A stretch of 64,000 bases of DNA from Shewanella colwelliana ATCC 39565 (GCF_000518705.1 NZ_JAEC01000026.1:17139-81138); one strand, 5' to 3'; shown: positions 1-10,766, counted from the stretch's first letter. Notes: generated from the sequence alone by a model not told the origin. A program made the numbers and translations.

Positions 1-1
1 T

Positions 2-1408
2 CAGGTATTAGTATTGGGTGCAGGTCCTGCGGGTTATTCAGCGGCATTTCGTGCTGCTGATTTAGGTCTAGAAACTGTGATCGTTGAGCGTTTTAGCACC
101 TTAGGTGGTGTTTGTCTTAACGTCGGTTGTATTCCGTCTAAAGCACTGCTTCACGTTGCGAAAGTAATTGAAGAAGCTAAAGCGGTTGCAAGCCACGGTG
201 TGGTTTTTGGCGAGCCACAGATTGACCTAGATAAGCTACGCGACTTTAAACAAGGCGTGATCAGTCAGCTGACTGGTGGGCTAGGCGGCATGTCAAAAAT
301 GCGCAAAGTTAACGTAGTTAATGGCTTTGGTAAGTTTACTGGCCCTAACACGATTGAAGTGGCTGGTGAAGATGGCGTTAAAGTGGTTCACTTTGAAAAA
401 GCCATTATCGCTGCGGGCTCACGTCCAATTCAATTGCCATTTATTCCTCATGAAGATCCACGCATTTGGGATTCTACCGATGCGCTAGAGCTTAAAGAAG
501 TACCAGGTAAGCTGCTGGTTATGGGTGGCGGTATCATTGGTCTAGAGATGGGGACAGTTTACTCTTCACTAGGTAGTGATATTGACGTGGTTGAGATGTT
601 CGACCAAGTTATTCCTGCTGCTGATAAAGATATCGTTCGCGTTTACACTAAGAAAATCAAGAAGAAGTTCAATCTTATCCTTGAAACTAAAGTGACAGCC
701 GTTGAAGCAAAAGAAGATGGTATCTACGTTTCAATGGAAGGCAAAAAAGCCCCAGCTGAGCCTGTACGCTATGACGCAGTATTAGTTGCTATCGGTCGTA
801 CACCAAATGGTAAGTTGATTGATGCCGACAAAGCTGGCGTTAATATTGATGAGCGTGGTTTCATCAATGTGGATAAGCAGATGCGCACAAACGTTCCGCA
901 CATTTTCGCGATTGGCGATATTGTTGGTCAGCCAATGCTTGCACACAAAGGTGTGCATGAAGGCCACGTTGCTGCAGAAGTGATTGCTGGTATGAAGCAC
1001 TACTTCGATCCAAAAGTGATCCCATCTATTGCCTATACTGACCCAGAAGTTGCTTGGGTTGGTCTAACAGAGAAAGAAGCAAAAGAGCAAGGTATTGCTT
1101 ATGAAACAGCGACTTTCCCATGGGCTGCAAGCGGTCGTGCGATTGCATCTGATTGCGCTGATGGTATGACTAAGTTGATTTTCGATAAAGAGACTCACCG
1201 TGTAATAGGTGGTGCTATCGTGGGTGTTAACGGTGGCGAACTACTAGGTGAAATCGGTCTTGCGATTGAGATGGGTTGTGATGCAGAAGATCTAGCACTC
1301 ACCGTTCATGCACATCCAACTTTACATGAGTCTGTTGGCCTAGCGGCTGAGATTTACGAAGGTTCAATCACTGATTTGCCAAACCCTAAGGCAAAGAAGA
1401 AAAAATAA
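2..1408 (+). CDS. lpdA: dihydrolipoyl dehydrogenase (E3), 5' end cut by window
   Basis: This is the E3 flavoprotein of the pyruvate and 2-oxoglutarate dehydrogenase complexes. It reoxidises the lipoyl groups and passes electrons to NAD+. The reading frame is open to the first base of the window, so the true start lies upstream; about 468 codons are visible, close to the family's usual ~475. The FAD-binding GAGPAGYSAA motif is at the very start. The redox-active disulfide motif GGVCLNVGCIPSK follows near residue 35, the NAD-binding GGGIIGLEMG motif near residue 175, the second FAD motif AIGDIVGQPML near residue 300, and the catalytic HAHPTLHES (His-Glu dyad) near the C-terminus. The tail is lysine-rich (KAKKKK). 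lpdA usually ends the aceE-aceF-lpdA operon, which would lie off the left edge. A strong terminator follows directly. Confidence 0.97.
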   Translation, partial: QVLVLGAGPAGYSAAFRAADLGLETVIVERFSTLGGVCLNVGCIPSKALLHVAKVIEEAKAVASHGVVFGEPQIDLDKLRDFKQGVISQLTGGLGGMSKMRKVNVVNGFGKFTGPNTIEVAGEDGVKVVHFEKAIIAAGSRPIQLPFIPHEDPRIWDSTDALELKEVPGKLLVMGGGIIGLEMGTVYSSLGSDIDVVEMFDQVIPAADKDIVRVYTKKIKKKFNLILETKVTAVEAKEDGIYVSMEGKKAPAEPVRYDAVLVAIGRTPNGKLIDADKAGVNIDERGFINVDKQMRTNVPHIFAIGDIVGQPMLAHKGVHEGHVAAEVIAGMKHYFDPKVIPSIAYTDPEVAWVGLTEKEAKEQGIAYETATFPWAASGRAIASDCADGMTKLIFDKETHRVIGGAIVGVNGGELLGEIGLAIEMGCDAEDLALTVHAHPTLHESVGLAAEIYEGSITDLPNPKAKKKK

Positions 1409-1422
1409 CTTAAGTTATTAAT

Positions 1423-1452
1423 AAAAAAGCGCTCATTGAGCGCTTTTTTTTT
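1423..1452 (+). terminator. rho-independent terminator after lpdA
   Basis: A GCGCTC/GAGCGC stem with a short loop is preceded by six A and followed by nine T, so the A and T runs extend the stem. It starts 15 bases after the lpdA stop codon. Confidence 0.9.
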
Positions 1453-1534
1453 GCTAGTCTTACTTATATTATAAATTTGTAACGAAATCGCATCGTCAAT
1501 TTCTTCTACTCTACCAGACTGAGTTACGTAGCCT

Positions 1535-4500
1535 ATGATCCTGAGCTATTTTCGTATTATTGTGTTTGGACTGCTGCTATCCAGTATCCTGTCGCCTGTC
1601 TATGCTGGGGATTTGGTACAGCGAGTCTTTACGGCTCGAGATGGGCTGAATAACGCAACTATTAACGATATAGCTTTCGATGCCCACGGCTTTACTTGGC
1701 TTGCAACAGAACAAGGGCTCTATCGCATTAGCGATACCACTGCCCGCCGCATCGACAGTCTCAATGATGAGCTACGCATTGCTGATGAATACATATACCT
1801 AGTCGAGCCTCTCAGCGACAAGCATCTGCTGATCAGTAGTTACACTAACACTTACCTTTATGACATCGTTGAAGATGAATTCGCTCAATTTGGCACCTCA
1901 CAGCTGTTTCCCGCATTTAATCAGGGTGGTCTAAATACGTTAACGCGACGAGATGATGGCTCTCTCATCTTGCTCAATTATGTCGGTGAGTTGTACCGTT
2001 TAGACTATGACTCCATGTCACTGGAACTTGTCACCACTTTGGCTAATGATCCCGATACGCCTTGGTTTTTTTTAGCGCAACACACAGATGGTAATTTATT
2101 GGTGGCTAAGGCATCTGAATTGCAGCTGAGGGATAGCCTAGGGATGTTAAGAGCAATCTTTCCTTGGACAGAGGAACAGGGATTGATCAAAGCGCTATTC
2201 AAAGATGAGGTTGGCCGAATCTGGCTCAGTTCAAATAATGGGTTATATCGTGTTGATGTCGATAAGGTGAGTGTCAGTAAAGTTGACCAAGTCCCTTTTT
2301 ACATTACTACCATGACCCAAGATTCCGGAGGGGCCTTATGGTTGGCGGGTCGAGATGGACTAGTTAAATGGCACCCTGATACCGGTGAGCTTAAAGTGTT
2401 TGCCGATGAGTTGAAACTGGCGGCAGATATTGATTATGTGTATGACATCGCTGTAGATAGTAACAATCTTATTTGGGTCGGCGGTTCTGGTGATGGACTT
2501 GCGATCGTTGCCGATACACCGGATTTTGTCCTCGATGATTTTAGCACTAAAGCCCCTTACCACTTAGATAATGAGATGGTTTGGTCGATTTTTGCCGAAG
2601 AAAATTGGGTCTGGCTGGGGACGGATTTAGGCTTAATTGAGGTCAACAGAGTTACTCAGCAGAGTTTTACTTATATACCTGACGGCTTTGACGTTAATGA
2701 CAGTGTTTTTCATATTCAAAAATTTGATAAACGCCACCTGCTGATGGCGACCACAAATGGCTTGTTTCTTTATGATCGGGAGGCTCGAGTCGCACAGCGA
2801 TTTGCCAAATTAACTGGGGGGCGCTCCTCTTTAGAAAATAAGTATGTTTATGCCAGTTATAAAGACTCACTGATTCAAGGGCGTTGGTGGTTTCCCACCG
2901 CGACAGGACTATTTTATTGGGATGAAGGCACTTTAGAACCCAAAACTTACGCGATAAAAGGCGTTGATGGCACCTTGCACCAAGCGGCCCTGCGAAGTGC
3001 CCATCGTACGGCTGATGGCAAGTTATGGGTTGGTGGCGATAACTATTTTGGTTATATCGATAATCGAGGCATTTTCTATTCAAGGATCGATATTTTCGCC
3101 GACAGTAATCTAGCGATCGATGTGAGTTATATCAAAGAGGTTGACTCAGGCGTGTTATGGCTAGGTACATCACCAAAGGGGATTGTTGAGTATCATCCGA
3201 AAACAGGATTAACCTATCTTTTATCTAAGACGTGGTCGGTGCAGTGTTCTTCGGTTTTCTTCATTGAGCAGATACCAAGGTATAAGGTCATCGGATGCAC
3301 TAACTCTATTATTCGACAAGATCTGCAAACCGGGGAGATTCTTGTTATTGAAAAGCAAGATGGGCTAGTGAGTCATGAGCTCAATGATGGCGCATCCTAT
3401 TTTGCACCAGGGATGGGTCTGTTTGTGGGTAGCCCTGATGGTGCAGCATTAATCGATGTGTCTAAGTTAAGTAATCGTCTATTGCAAGATGGTATCCAGT
3501 TGGAGTCGGTGTCGGTGTTTTATGAGCAATCGACCGATATTGACCTTATTCCTAAGCCGAACAAATTAATAGCGCCAGGTTCTAAAATGATCAGTTTTCA
3601 ACTGACCAGTTTAGATTATCTAACTGATAAACCGCTGGAGCTCAAATACCGCTTACGTCGAGACAGTGACGATGAACAAGCGAATTATTTACAGCTCTCT
3701 GGGCAGTCATTAATTAACCTTTCCGGTTTGAGTCAAGGTAACTATACCTTAGAGATATTGAGTCGAAATAATGGGATATGGTTAGATAAGCCCTATAGGT
3801 ACTCATTTAGCGTTAGGGATTACTGGTGGAATAATACTTGGTTCAAAGCCAGTATTATTATGGCGCTGGTCTTTTCTGCCCTCTATGTACTGTACATACG
3901 TCATCGTCAGTTGAGTGCTTTTAGGCGAGTAAATAGGGCGCTAAAAGAGAGTGAAGAGCGTTTGCGCCAATCCTTAAAGGGCAGTGACTCTGAACTTTGG
4001 GAGTGGCGTAGTAGTACGCAACTGTTCAATTTAGAGAATCGTGGTGGCAGCTTTATTGGTCAGCCTGAGACGATGCAATTGAAGATGGAGGAGTTCCCCG
4101 TTCATGATGAGGACCGCCAAGATGTGCGGGAAGCATGGGGAAGGTTACTGGCAAAAGAGGACGATAGGCTCGATGTAGAGTATCGTTACCTTCGTCCTGA
4201 CGACTCTTGGGGGTGGACACGGGTGAGGGGCCGTCCACTCGAGTTTGAACCTGTGACGGGCAAAGTGAAAAAGGTGGCGGGTATCTATACTGATATAACC
4301 GCTCAACGGCAGTTAGAAGATGATGTCAAACTGTTAGCGCAGGCGTTTGGTAACACATCTGAAGGGGTGTTAATTTTAGATTCGCAAGAGTGTGTCAAAG
4401 TGTCCAATAAGGCGGCCCAGAACATACTTGGTATGCCAGCCTCGGAGCTAAATGGTCGTTATTTCTCGCAGCTAGTGCATTCGAGTGATGAGCGTAGTGA

Positions 4501-5983
4501 TGAAATCAATATTTTGTTGGAGCAAGGGATCACCTGGACCGGCGAGCATGAGTTTAGGGGGGGGGCTGGGCATACTAGTCCTGTTTGGTTGAATCTATCC
4601 ACCATGGAAAACAGTCGCGGTGTGATAACACACTACGTTGCTGTTTTTTCTGATATTACTGAGCGTAAGCAAACCGAAGCGGATCTCAGGCGTCTAGCCA
4701 ACTACGATGTGTTAACTGGTCTACCCAATCGGTCGCTGTTTTCATCGCGCTTAGCAAGCTGTATCCATAGAGCTCTCGTCACAGAGGAAAAACTTGCACT
4801 TATTTTTCTCGACTTAGATAGATTTAAAAATGTCAATGACTCCTACGGTCATGGTATGGGGGATGCATTGCTAGTGGAGGCGGCTAACCGTTTACAGCAA
4901 TGTGTGACCGACAATCATACGCTGTGCCGTTTTGGTGGTGATGAGTTTGTTATTTTACTGCGCGATATGGATGATATTGATGAGATCAATCATCTTTGTG
5001 AGGAGTTAATTAGGCAGATAGAGAGACCCTTTGAGCTTTATGGACGAGAGTTTTTCATCTCGACCAGTATTGGTGTGAGTTTATGGCCCGATGATGCACA
5101 GCAGCCTGAGACGCTGATTAAAAACGCCGATCAGGCGATGTACCACGCCAAAGAAGAGGGTCGCGGTAACTTCCAGTACTTTTCTGCCGAGCGTAACACA
5201 GAGGCGCTGTACCACCTTAAGTTAGAGGCGGAATTAAGGAAGGCAATAGAGCGCCAGGAGTTTGAACTGCATTATCAACCACAGATCGATATTTTGCATG
5301 ATGATAGTGTGGTGGGGATGGAGGCATTGTTGCGTTGGCACCATCCTAAAGAGGGCTATGTCAGGCCTGATATTTTCATCAAGATTGCAGAGTCTTGTGG
5401 CTTGATTATCGATATTGATCGTTGGGTTTTAAATCAAGCCTGTCGGCAGGGCGCTTTGTGGGCAAAGACTTATGATAAAAGATATAAGCTTTCCATCAAT
5501 ATCTCAGCGGTGCATTTCAGACAGCCTGATTTTATTCAGGGAATAGAAAAGGCACTCTCTGATTCGGGGATGCCAGCGAGTATGCTTGGACTTGAGATCA
5601 CAGAAGGTGTGTTAATGAAAGAGTTACACATCGCTAAAGATCACCTCAAAGCGCTGCGAAGGTTAGGTATTGATGTGGCCATCGATGATTTTGGTACTGG
5701 TTACTCATCACTCGCGTATTTGCGCAGTTTCGATGTTAGTACTTTAAAAATTGATCGCTCTTTTTTGATTGATATCGCCAATAACGAAGCGGATCAGGCT
5801 ATCGCCAGTAGTATCATTGAATTAGCACGAAACTTAAAGCTGAAGGTGGTAGCCGAAGGCATTGAAACCAAGGCACAGCTTGAGCAAGTATTTAGCCGTG
5901 GTTGTTATGTTATTCAAGGTTACTATTTTGCTAAACCTATGGCGGTTGAGGAGTTTGAAGCGTTTCTCGTTAAAAAGCATTGA
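1535..5983 (+). CDS. membrane sensor with beta-propeller, PAS, GGDEF and EAL domains
   Basis: This 1482-residue protein is probably a periplasm-sensing enzyme of cyclic di-GMP turnover. Residues 1-24 look like a signal peptide ending in VYA. Residues ~25-690 contain repeated W-L-(G/A) patches (for example WLATEQGLYR, WLSSNNGLYR, WVWLGTDLGLIE) typical of two-component-regulator propeller repeats, followed by a Y_Y_Y-like domain (~695-765). One membrane helix lies at ~768-790. Two PAS-like regions (~808-1045) lead to a GGDEF domain with intact RFGGDEF (~1132) and an EAL domain with EALLRW (~1262), DDFGTGYSS and AEGIE. Both catalytic signatures therefore look intact. I do not see an RxxD inhibitory site at the usual place just before GGDEF. 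It is a single-gene unit between two terminators. The ligand sensed by the propeller cannot be read from the sequence. Confidence 0.9.
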   Translation: MILSYFRIIVFGLLLSSILSPVYAGDLVQRVFTARDGLNNATINDIAFDAHGFTWLATEQGLYRISDTTARRIDSLNDELRIADEYIYLVEPLSDKHLLISSYTNTYLYDIVEDEFAQFGTSQLFPAFNQGGLNTLTRRDDGSLILLNYVGELYRLDYDSMSLELVTTLANDPDTPWFFLAQHTDGNLLVAKASELQLRDSLGMLRAIFPWTEEQGLIKALFKDEVGRIWLSSNNGLYRVDVDKVSVSKVDQVPFYITTMTQDSGGALWLAGRDGLVKWHPDTGELKVFADELKLAADIDYVYDIAVDSNNLIWVGGSGDGLAIVADTPDFVLDDFSTKAPYHLDNEMVWSIFAEENWVWLGTDLGLIEVNRVTQQSFTYIPDGFDVNDSVFHIQKFDKRHLLMATTNGLFLYDREARVAQRFAKLTGGRSSLENKYVYASYKDSLIQGRWWFPTATGLFYWDEGTLEPKTYAIKGVDGTLHQAALRSAHRTADGKLWVGGDNYFGYIDNRGIFYSRIDIFADSNLAIDVSYIKEVDSGVLWLGTSPKGIVEYHPKTGLTYLLSKTWSVQCSSVFFIEQIPRYKVIGCTNSIIRQDLQTGEILVIEKQDGLVSHELNDGASYFAPGMGLFVGSPDGAALIDVSKLSNRLLQDGIQLESVSVFYEQSTDIDLIPKPNKLIAPGSKMISFQLTSLDYLTDKPLELKYRLRRDSDDEQANYLQLSGQSLINLSGLSQGNYTLEILSRNNGIWLDKPYRYSFSVRDYWWNNTWFKASIIMALVFSALYVLYIRHRQLSAFRRVNRALKESEERLRQSLKGSDSELWEWRSSTQLFNLENRGGSFIGQPETMQLKMEEFPVHDEDRQDVREAWGRLLAKEDDRLDVEYRYLRPDDSWGWTRVRGRPLEFEPVTGKVKKVAGIYTDITAQRQLEDDVKLLAQAFGNTSEGVLILDSQECVKVSNKAAQNILGMPASELNGRYFSQLVHSSDERSDEINILLEQGITWTGEHEFRGGAGHTSPVWLNLSTMENSRGVITHYVAVFSDITERKQTEADLRRLANYDVLTGLPNRSLFSSRLASCIHRALVTEEKLALIFLDLDRFKNVNDSYGHGMGDALLVEAANRLQQCVTDNHTLCRFGGDEFVILLRDMDDIDEINHLCEELIRQIERPFELYGREFFISTSIGVSLWPDDAQQPETLIKNADQAMYHAKEEGRGNFQYFSAERNTEALYHLKLEAELRKAIERQEFELHYQPQIDILHDDSVVGMEALLRWHHPKEGYVRPDIFIKIAESCGLIIDIDRWVLNQACRQGALWAKTYDKRYKLSINISAVHFRQPDFIQGIEKALSDSGMPASMLGLEITEGVLMKELHIAKDHLKALRRLGIDVAIDDFGTGYSSLAYLRSFDVSTLKIDRSFLIDIANNEADQAIASSIIELARNLKLKVVAEGIETKAQLEQVFSRGCYVIQGYYFAKPMAVEEFEAFLVKKH

Positions 5984-6009
5984 GATTAGTCGGCATACCT
6001 TTTGATGAT

Positions 6010-6038
6010 TTGGCCACAAAGCGTGGCCATTTTTATTT
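6010..6038 (+). terminator. rho-independent terminator after the GGDEF/EAL gene
   Basis: A TGGCCAC / GTGGCCA stem with a 5-base loop is followed by TTTTTATTTT. It lies about 28 bases after the stop codon. Confidence 0.85.
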
Positions 6039-6325
6039 TGAAAACAAGCACTATGGTGGTTGAGGCTTATGGTTCAAGCCGTTGGTACTCGATTGGATGG
6101 TTTTATCTGACTGATATGGTTGGCATTTGTCTATTGCCATAATCAAGGTTGTAGAGGCTCATGAACCCTTTATATGGAGATACTGCGATAAAGCATTTGC
6201 ACTCGCACTTTCAATTGGCTGGCCGTTGATCGTATTTAAATTTGTTGACGTGCAGCACACTTTCTCGTTTTGCCACATGTTTGCTAGAATGTGTCATCTT
6301 TGTGTCTATCAGTTTGAAAAATAAT
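6039..6325 (+). promoter_or_regulatory. intergenic region with likely promoter for the patatin-like gene
   Basis: No convincing gene is seen here. Near the right end an extended -10 element, TG-C-TAGAAT, sits at 6282-6290, which would put the transcript start near 6297 and leave a leader of about 29 bases. I see no good -35 hexamer, as is common with extended -10 promoters. Its position argues that the TTG at 6242 is not the real start of the following gene. Confidence 0.4.
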
Positions 6326-8538
6326 ATGATACGTGTTCTGTTTTTTGCCCTGCTGTTTTGCATGTGTTCAGCTGTTGTATCGGCGGAAGTTCGTCCTAAG
6401 GTAGGTTTGGTACTGAGCGGTGGCGGCGCGAAAGGGGCGGCACATATCGCTGTATTAAAGACGTTAGAAGCGAACCGCATTCCGGTGGATTATATCGCGG
6501 GCACCAGTATTGGAGCCTATGTCGGTGGCATGTATGCCTTGGGGTACAGTGCCGCTGAAATAGAAGCGATTATGATGGGGGAGAACTGGAATGATGGTTT
6601 CTCAGATACGATTCCGCGAGCAGATCTTAGCTATCGAGATAAACAACACAGAGATAGATTTAACATACCCATTAACGTAGGTTTTAGCGATCAAGAGGTA
6701 AAGGTTCCTAATGGCTTGCTTCGCGGGCAAACAATGTCAGTACTCTTGCAACGTTCGACCGATTTAGTGCATAAGTTTGAGCATTTCGACCAGCTTGCCA
6801 TCCCCTACCGTGCTGTGGCGACGGATCTGGAAACCAGTCAACCGGTTGTGATGAGTCGGGGCAGTTTAGTCGATGCAATGCAAGCATCTGCTTCTGTGCC
6901 TGGGGCTCTGCAGGCTTCTGAATACCAAGGTAAAATGGTGGTTGATGGTGGTATCGCCAATAACATGCCCGTTGATGTGGTGAAAAGCATGGGTGCCGAT
7001 ATTATTATTGCCGTAGATATTGGTTCTTCATTAGTCAAACGCGACCAATTGCAGAGCACGGTTGCCGTGCTTAATCAGTTATCGACAATGTTGACCAACG
7101 CCAGTACTGAGCGTCAAAAACAGCTGCTATCAGATAATGATATTTTGATCCGACCCGACGTAGGTGAACTCAGCACAACAGACTTTAGCATTATGCCGCT
7201 AGCCTACCGTCTCGGTGAGGAAGCAGCCTTAGCTAAGCTAGAGCAGTTGCGAGCCTTGTCGATCAGTGAAGCGTCCTACACGGCTTATCAAGGTCACAAA
7301 GCCACCGTTAGCTTAGCGTGGGAGGACAACTTACAAAAGCCAGTGGTCGCGATTCAAGTTGACAATAATTCTAAAGTTAGCGAAAGCCTATTGCGGGAGA
7401 CCTTAGGGATTGAAGTTGGTCAAGTGGTGGACAAGCAAACTCTCGAAGCCGGAATTAATCAAGTCTACGCCTTAGATAAGTTTGAGCGTGTGAATGCGGA
7501 GTTTATTGATACAGAGGATGGACGGGTCTTAGTACTAAAAACGACAGCTAAATCGTGGGGCCCCAACTATTTTCAACTTGGATTTAGCTGGGAAGATGAT
7601 TTCTCTCTCGACTCGGTCGTGGCACTCGATGTGGCTTACACCATGAAGGATTTGACCGTTAATGGCGGGGAGTGGCGTAATGAGCTGCGTTTAGGGTTTG
7701 AAAAGTTGTTGTCGAGTGAATTCTATCAACCCTTGGATGCTGATCAAACCTATTTTGCCCGCAGCCAACTCTCCATGGAGCGTAAAGACTGGGATTTTTA
7801 TGAAGATAATAACCGTGTAGTGCAACTTGAACAGACGAACTATCGCGCCGATTTAGGTATTGGTTATAACTATACAAAAGCGGGGGCTTTAGAGTTGGGG
7901 TGACTGGTGAATGGGGCTATTTAGAAAATGCAGCGTTTTTCGGTGATCTCGATTACTCATCTTATGGCGGTTACTTTAAGTTTGCTTATGATGACTTAGA
8001 CAGTATCAACTTTCCCACGTCTGGTAATCGTTTTACTGTTGACCTCTATTATCGTAGAGATGAGAGCCCGCAAATTTCCAGCATTGAGCCATCAGATACA
8101 TCAGTACAACTTGAAGCTGAATGGCGAGGGGCCTTGAGTGTTAACAATCATGCCTTTGTGGGAATGGCGTCAGTGGCGACCGTAGATAAAGACGCTGGTT
8201 TTAGTGTGCATGTATCTGAGTTAGGTGGTTTCCTTAACCTTTCTGGTTACCATAAAAATGCCTTGGTGGGCCCACATAAAGTGTTTGGTGCTTTTGTGTA
8301 TCAATATGATTTAGGCCGAGATGTGCTTGGGATGACAGACTATCCACTCTATTTAGGCGCGAGCCTCGAAGCGGGTAACGTTTGGACGCTAAGACAAAGT
8401 GTTAGTCTCGATGATTTGATTTACGGTGGCAGTGTCTACTTCGGTACCGATACATCTGTTGGACCCGCTGCACTGGGTTTTGGTTGGACGGATGATGGTG
8501 AGAGATCTGTCTTTCTATTCTTAGGGAAAAACTGGTAG
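6326..8538 (+). pseudogene. patatin-like phospholipase with Omp85-type barrel (RssA/PlpD-like), frameshifted
   Basis: The gene encodes a patatin-domain lipase joined to an outer-membrane barrel, but one reading frame is broken. The first part (6326-7903) has a signal peptide (cleavage near VSA|E), the oxyanion motif SGGGAKG (~residue 33), the nucleophile motif GTSIGAYVG (Ser ~61) and the catalytic DGG (~207). A POTRA-like segment (~330-400) and the start of a beta-barrel follow, then a TGA stop after ALELG. The second part (7900-8538, frame -1) continues seamlessly with VTGEWGYLENAAF and ends in an aromatic KNW, as outer-membrane barrels do. Restoring one base gives a 737-residue protein. The break lies near the GGGGG run at 7882-7886. 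Start chosen at ATG 6326 because a promoter sits upstream of it. It may be a true pseudogene, a sequencing error, or slippage; the rest of both frames is well kept, which favours a recent or artefactual break. Confidence 0.8.
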
Positions 8539-8655
8539 CACACTATTACAGATGGTTACAAAAACAGCCTACATCGAGTGAGTTGACGGTGGTAATGTTT
8601 GACCGGCAGAGCCTTATTGAGGCTAAAAGATCACAAAGGATATCGGGGATAAGCA

Positions 8656-10710
8656 ATGAAAAAAGTCAGTGTAATCGCGTTCGCTGTAGCGCTGGGTTTA
8701 GGTGTTACGGCTTGTAGCAGCAATGAACCCACAACGAGTGAAAATGTGCAGCCCGCTAAAGTTTCCGGGGTTGAAAAAGCCAACTTTGATACTCAGGTTC
8801 GTCATCAAGATGATTTCTATTACAGTGTTAATGGCCACTGGTTAGCAAATACGCCTATTCCGGCAGACAAATCTAATTATGGTGCCTTTTCTGTGCTGTA
8901 TGAGCAGAGCCAAAATGCCCTTAAAGTTATCATAGATGAAGCCGCCGCTAAGCCTAATAAAGTCGCTGGTTCTAGCGAGCAAAAGGTGGGTGACTTCTAT
9001 GCTAGCTATATGAATACAGAGCTGGTTGAACAACTTGGTGTAACGCCACTAAAGGAGCCTTTAGCTGAGATTGGATTGGCTAAAGATCACAATGATGTTG
9101 CCACGTTAATGGGCAAATTACTGGTCAGTGGTGTCGCGGTCCCATTTGGTTTTTATGTTAATAATGACGCTAAAAACTCCACAGAATATGCGGTTTACCT
9201 GTACCAATCTGGTTTAACGCTACCCGATCGTGATTACTATTTAAAAGATGATGAAAAGTTTGTCGCCAATCGTGCGGCGATGAAAGCTTATGTACAAGAC
9301 CTGTTGACTCAGGCTGGTTACAGCCATGCCGCGCGTGCGGCGAAGAATGTAGCTGAGATTGAGCATTTTATCGCCCAGAGCCAGTGGACGCGCACAGCAT
9401 CTCGCGATGCGAATAAGAGCTATAACAAGATGGACAAGATGGCGTTGCAACAAGCCGTGAGTCATTTCGATTTTGTACAGTTTGCGGTGGGTGCTGATAT
9501 TGAAAAAGTTAACGAGGTCATTGTCCGTCAGCCATCTTATTTCGAGAAGTTTGGTCAGCAATTTACTCAGTTTAGCGTCGAGCAATGGCAAGATTATTTA
9601 GCTTTCCACGCCGTGGATGCCTATGCTGAACTGCTCAGCAAAGAGATGGTCGATCTTCATTTTGCCTTCCACGGTAAAACCTTAATGGGTATCGAAGAAC
9701 AGAAGCCCCGCTGGAAGAAAGCGGTTGATGCCGCCGATCAGGTGATTGGTGAGCTGGTGGGCAAAGAGTATGTTAAGGCTCACTTTAAGCCAGAAGCTAA
9801 AGCGAGAATGGAACAGCTTATTCAAAATCTGATCAAAGGGTTTGAGGTAAGCATTAACGAACTCGAGTGGATGACACCCGAAACCAAGGTGGCGGCGCAA
9901 GAGAAACTCTCTAAGTTTACTTATAAAATTGGTTATCCAGACAAGTGGAAAGATTATACCGATCTCGCCATTAAGCCTGATGATTTAGTCGGTAACTATC
10001 TGCGTTATGCTAAGTTTGAATATAAAGGCATGCTCGATAAGTTAGGCAAGCCTATTGATCGCACCGAATGGCATATGACGCCACAAACGGTTAACGCCTA
10101 CTATAGCCCTGTGATGAACGAGATTGTTTTTCCCGCTGCGATCTTACAACCGCCATTTTTCAATATGGATGCCGATGATGCGATTAACTATGGTGGAATT
10201 GGCGCGGTAATTGGGCATGAGATCAGTCATGGTTTTGATGATCAAGGTGCCAAGTATGATGGTGATGGCAACTTACGCGATTGGTGGTCAGATAAAGACA
10301 GAGAAGAGTTTAACAAACGTGGTGCACAGCTCTCTGCTCAGTATTCAGCTTATGAGGCAATGCCGGGTAAATTTGTTAATGGTGACTTGACCTTAGGTGA
10401 AAACATTGGTGATCTTGGTGGGCTTACTGTCGCCGCTCGCTCTTATAAATTAAGTCTCAATGGAGCGGAAGGGCCAGTTATCGATGGATTAACGGCAGAG
10501 CAACGTCTCTTCGTTGGCTGGTCACAAGTCTGGCGTCGTAATTACCGCGATGAAGAGTTAGGCCGCCGTTTACTTACCGACTCTCATTCTCCTAGCCATT
10601 TCCGCGCGATGGGCACTCCGAGAAACATCCCTGCTTTCTATGAAGCATTTGATGTCAAAGAGGGCGATAAGATGTACTTAAGCGACGAGGAGCGAGTTAA
10701 GATCTGGTAA
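8656..10710 (+). CDS. pepO: M13 family zinc metallopeptidase lipoprotein (PepO-like)
   Basis: This is a neprilysin-type endopeptidase of 684 residues, the usual size for bacterial M13 enzymes. The N-terminus is a lipoprotein signal with lipobox VTAC (Cys20), so it is probably anchored in the envelope and acts on peptides outside the cytoplasm. The zinc site is intact: VIGHEISHGFDD (HExxH, ~residues 521-525) and ENIGDLGG (third ligand Glu, ~581). The substrate-binding NAYYSP motif (~residue 477) is also present, and the protein ends in the family's typical tryptophan (VKIW). It stands alone between the barrel gene and a terminator shared with the convergent hxpB. An AGGATATCGGGG ribosome-binding stretch precedes the ATG. 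Confidence 0.93.
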   Translation: MKKVSVIAFAVALGLGVTACSSNEPTTSENVQPAKVSGVEKANFDTQVRHQDDFYYSVNGHWLANTPIPADKSNYGAFSVLYEQSQNALKVIIDEAAAKPNKVAGSSEQKVGDFYASYMNTELVEQLGVTPLKEPLAEIGLAKDHNDVATLMGKLLVSGVAVPFGFYVNNDAKNSTEYAVYLYQSGLTLPDRDYYLKDDEKFVANRAAMKAYVQDLLTQAGYSHAARAAKNVAEIEHFIAQSQWTRTASRDANKSYNKMDKMALQQAVSHFDFVQFAVGADIEKVNEVIVRQPSYFEKFGQQFTQFSVEQWQDYLAFHAVDAYAELLSKEMVDLHFAFHGKTLMGIEEQKPRWKKAVDAADQVIGELVGKEYVKAHFKPEAKARMEQLIQNLIKGFEVSINELEWMTPETKVAAQEKLSKFTYKIGYPDKWKDYTDLAIKPDDLVGNYLRYAKFEYKGMLDKLGKPIDRTEWHMTPQTVNAYYSPVMNEIVFPAAILQPPFFNMDADDAINYGGIGAVIGHEISHGFDDQGAKYDGDGNLRDWWSDKDREEFNKRGAQLSAQYSAYEAMPGKFVNGDLTLGENIGDLGGLTVAARSYKLSLNGAEGPVIDGLTAEQRLFVGWSQVWRRNYRDEELGRRLLTDSHSPSHFRAMGTPRNIPAFYEAFDVKEGDKMYLSDEERVKIW

Positions 10711-10726
10711 GTTGACGCTTAAGTTA

Positions 10727-10757
10727 CAAAAAGCCCATCGTTAGATGGGCTTTTTTG
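10727..10757 (+). terminator. bidirectional terminator between pepO and hxpB
   Basis: An AGCCCATC / GATGGGCT stem with a GTTA loop is flanked by A and T runs, so it can serve both convergent genes. Confidence 0.88.
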
Positions 10758-10766
10758 TTTCTGAAA

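Noticed and set aside
6242..6325. N-terminal extension of the patatin gene from a TTG codon
   Set aside because: It would put the signal peptide in the middle of the chain and crosses the likely promoter; ATG 6326 gives a normal signal peptide.
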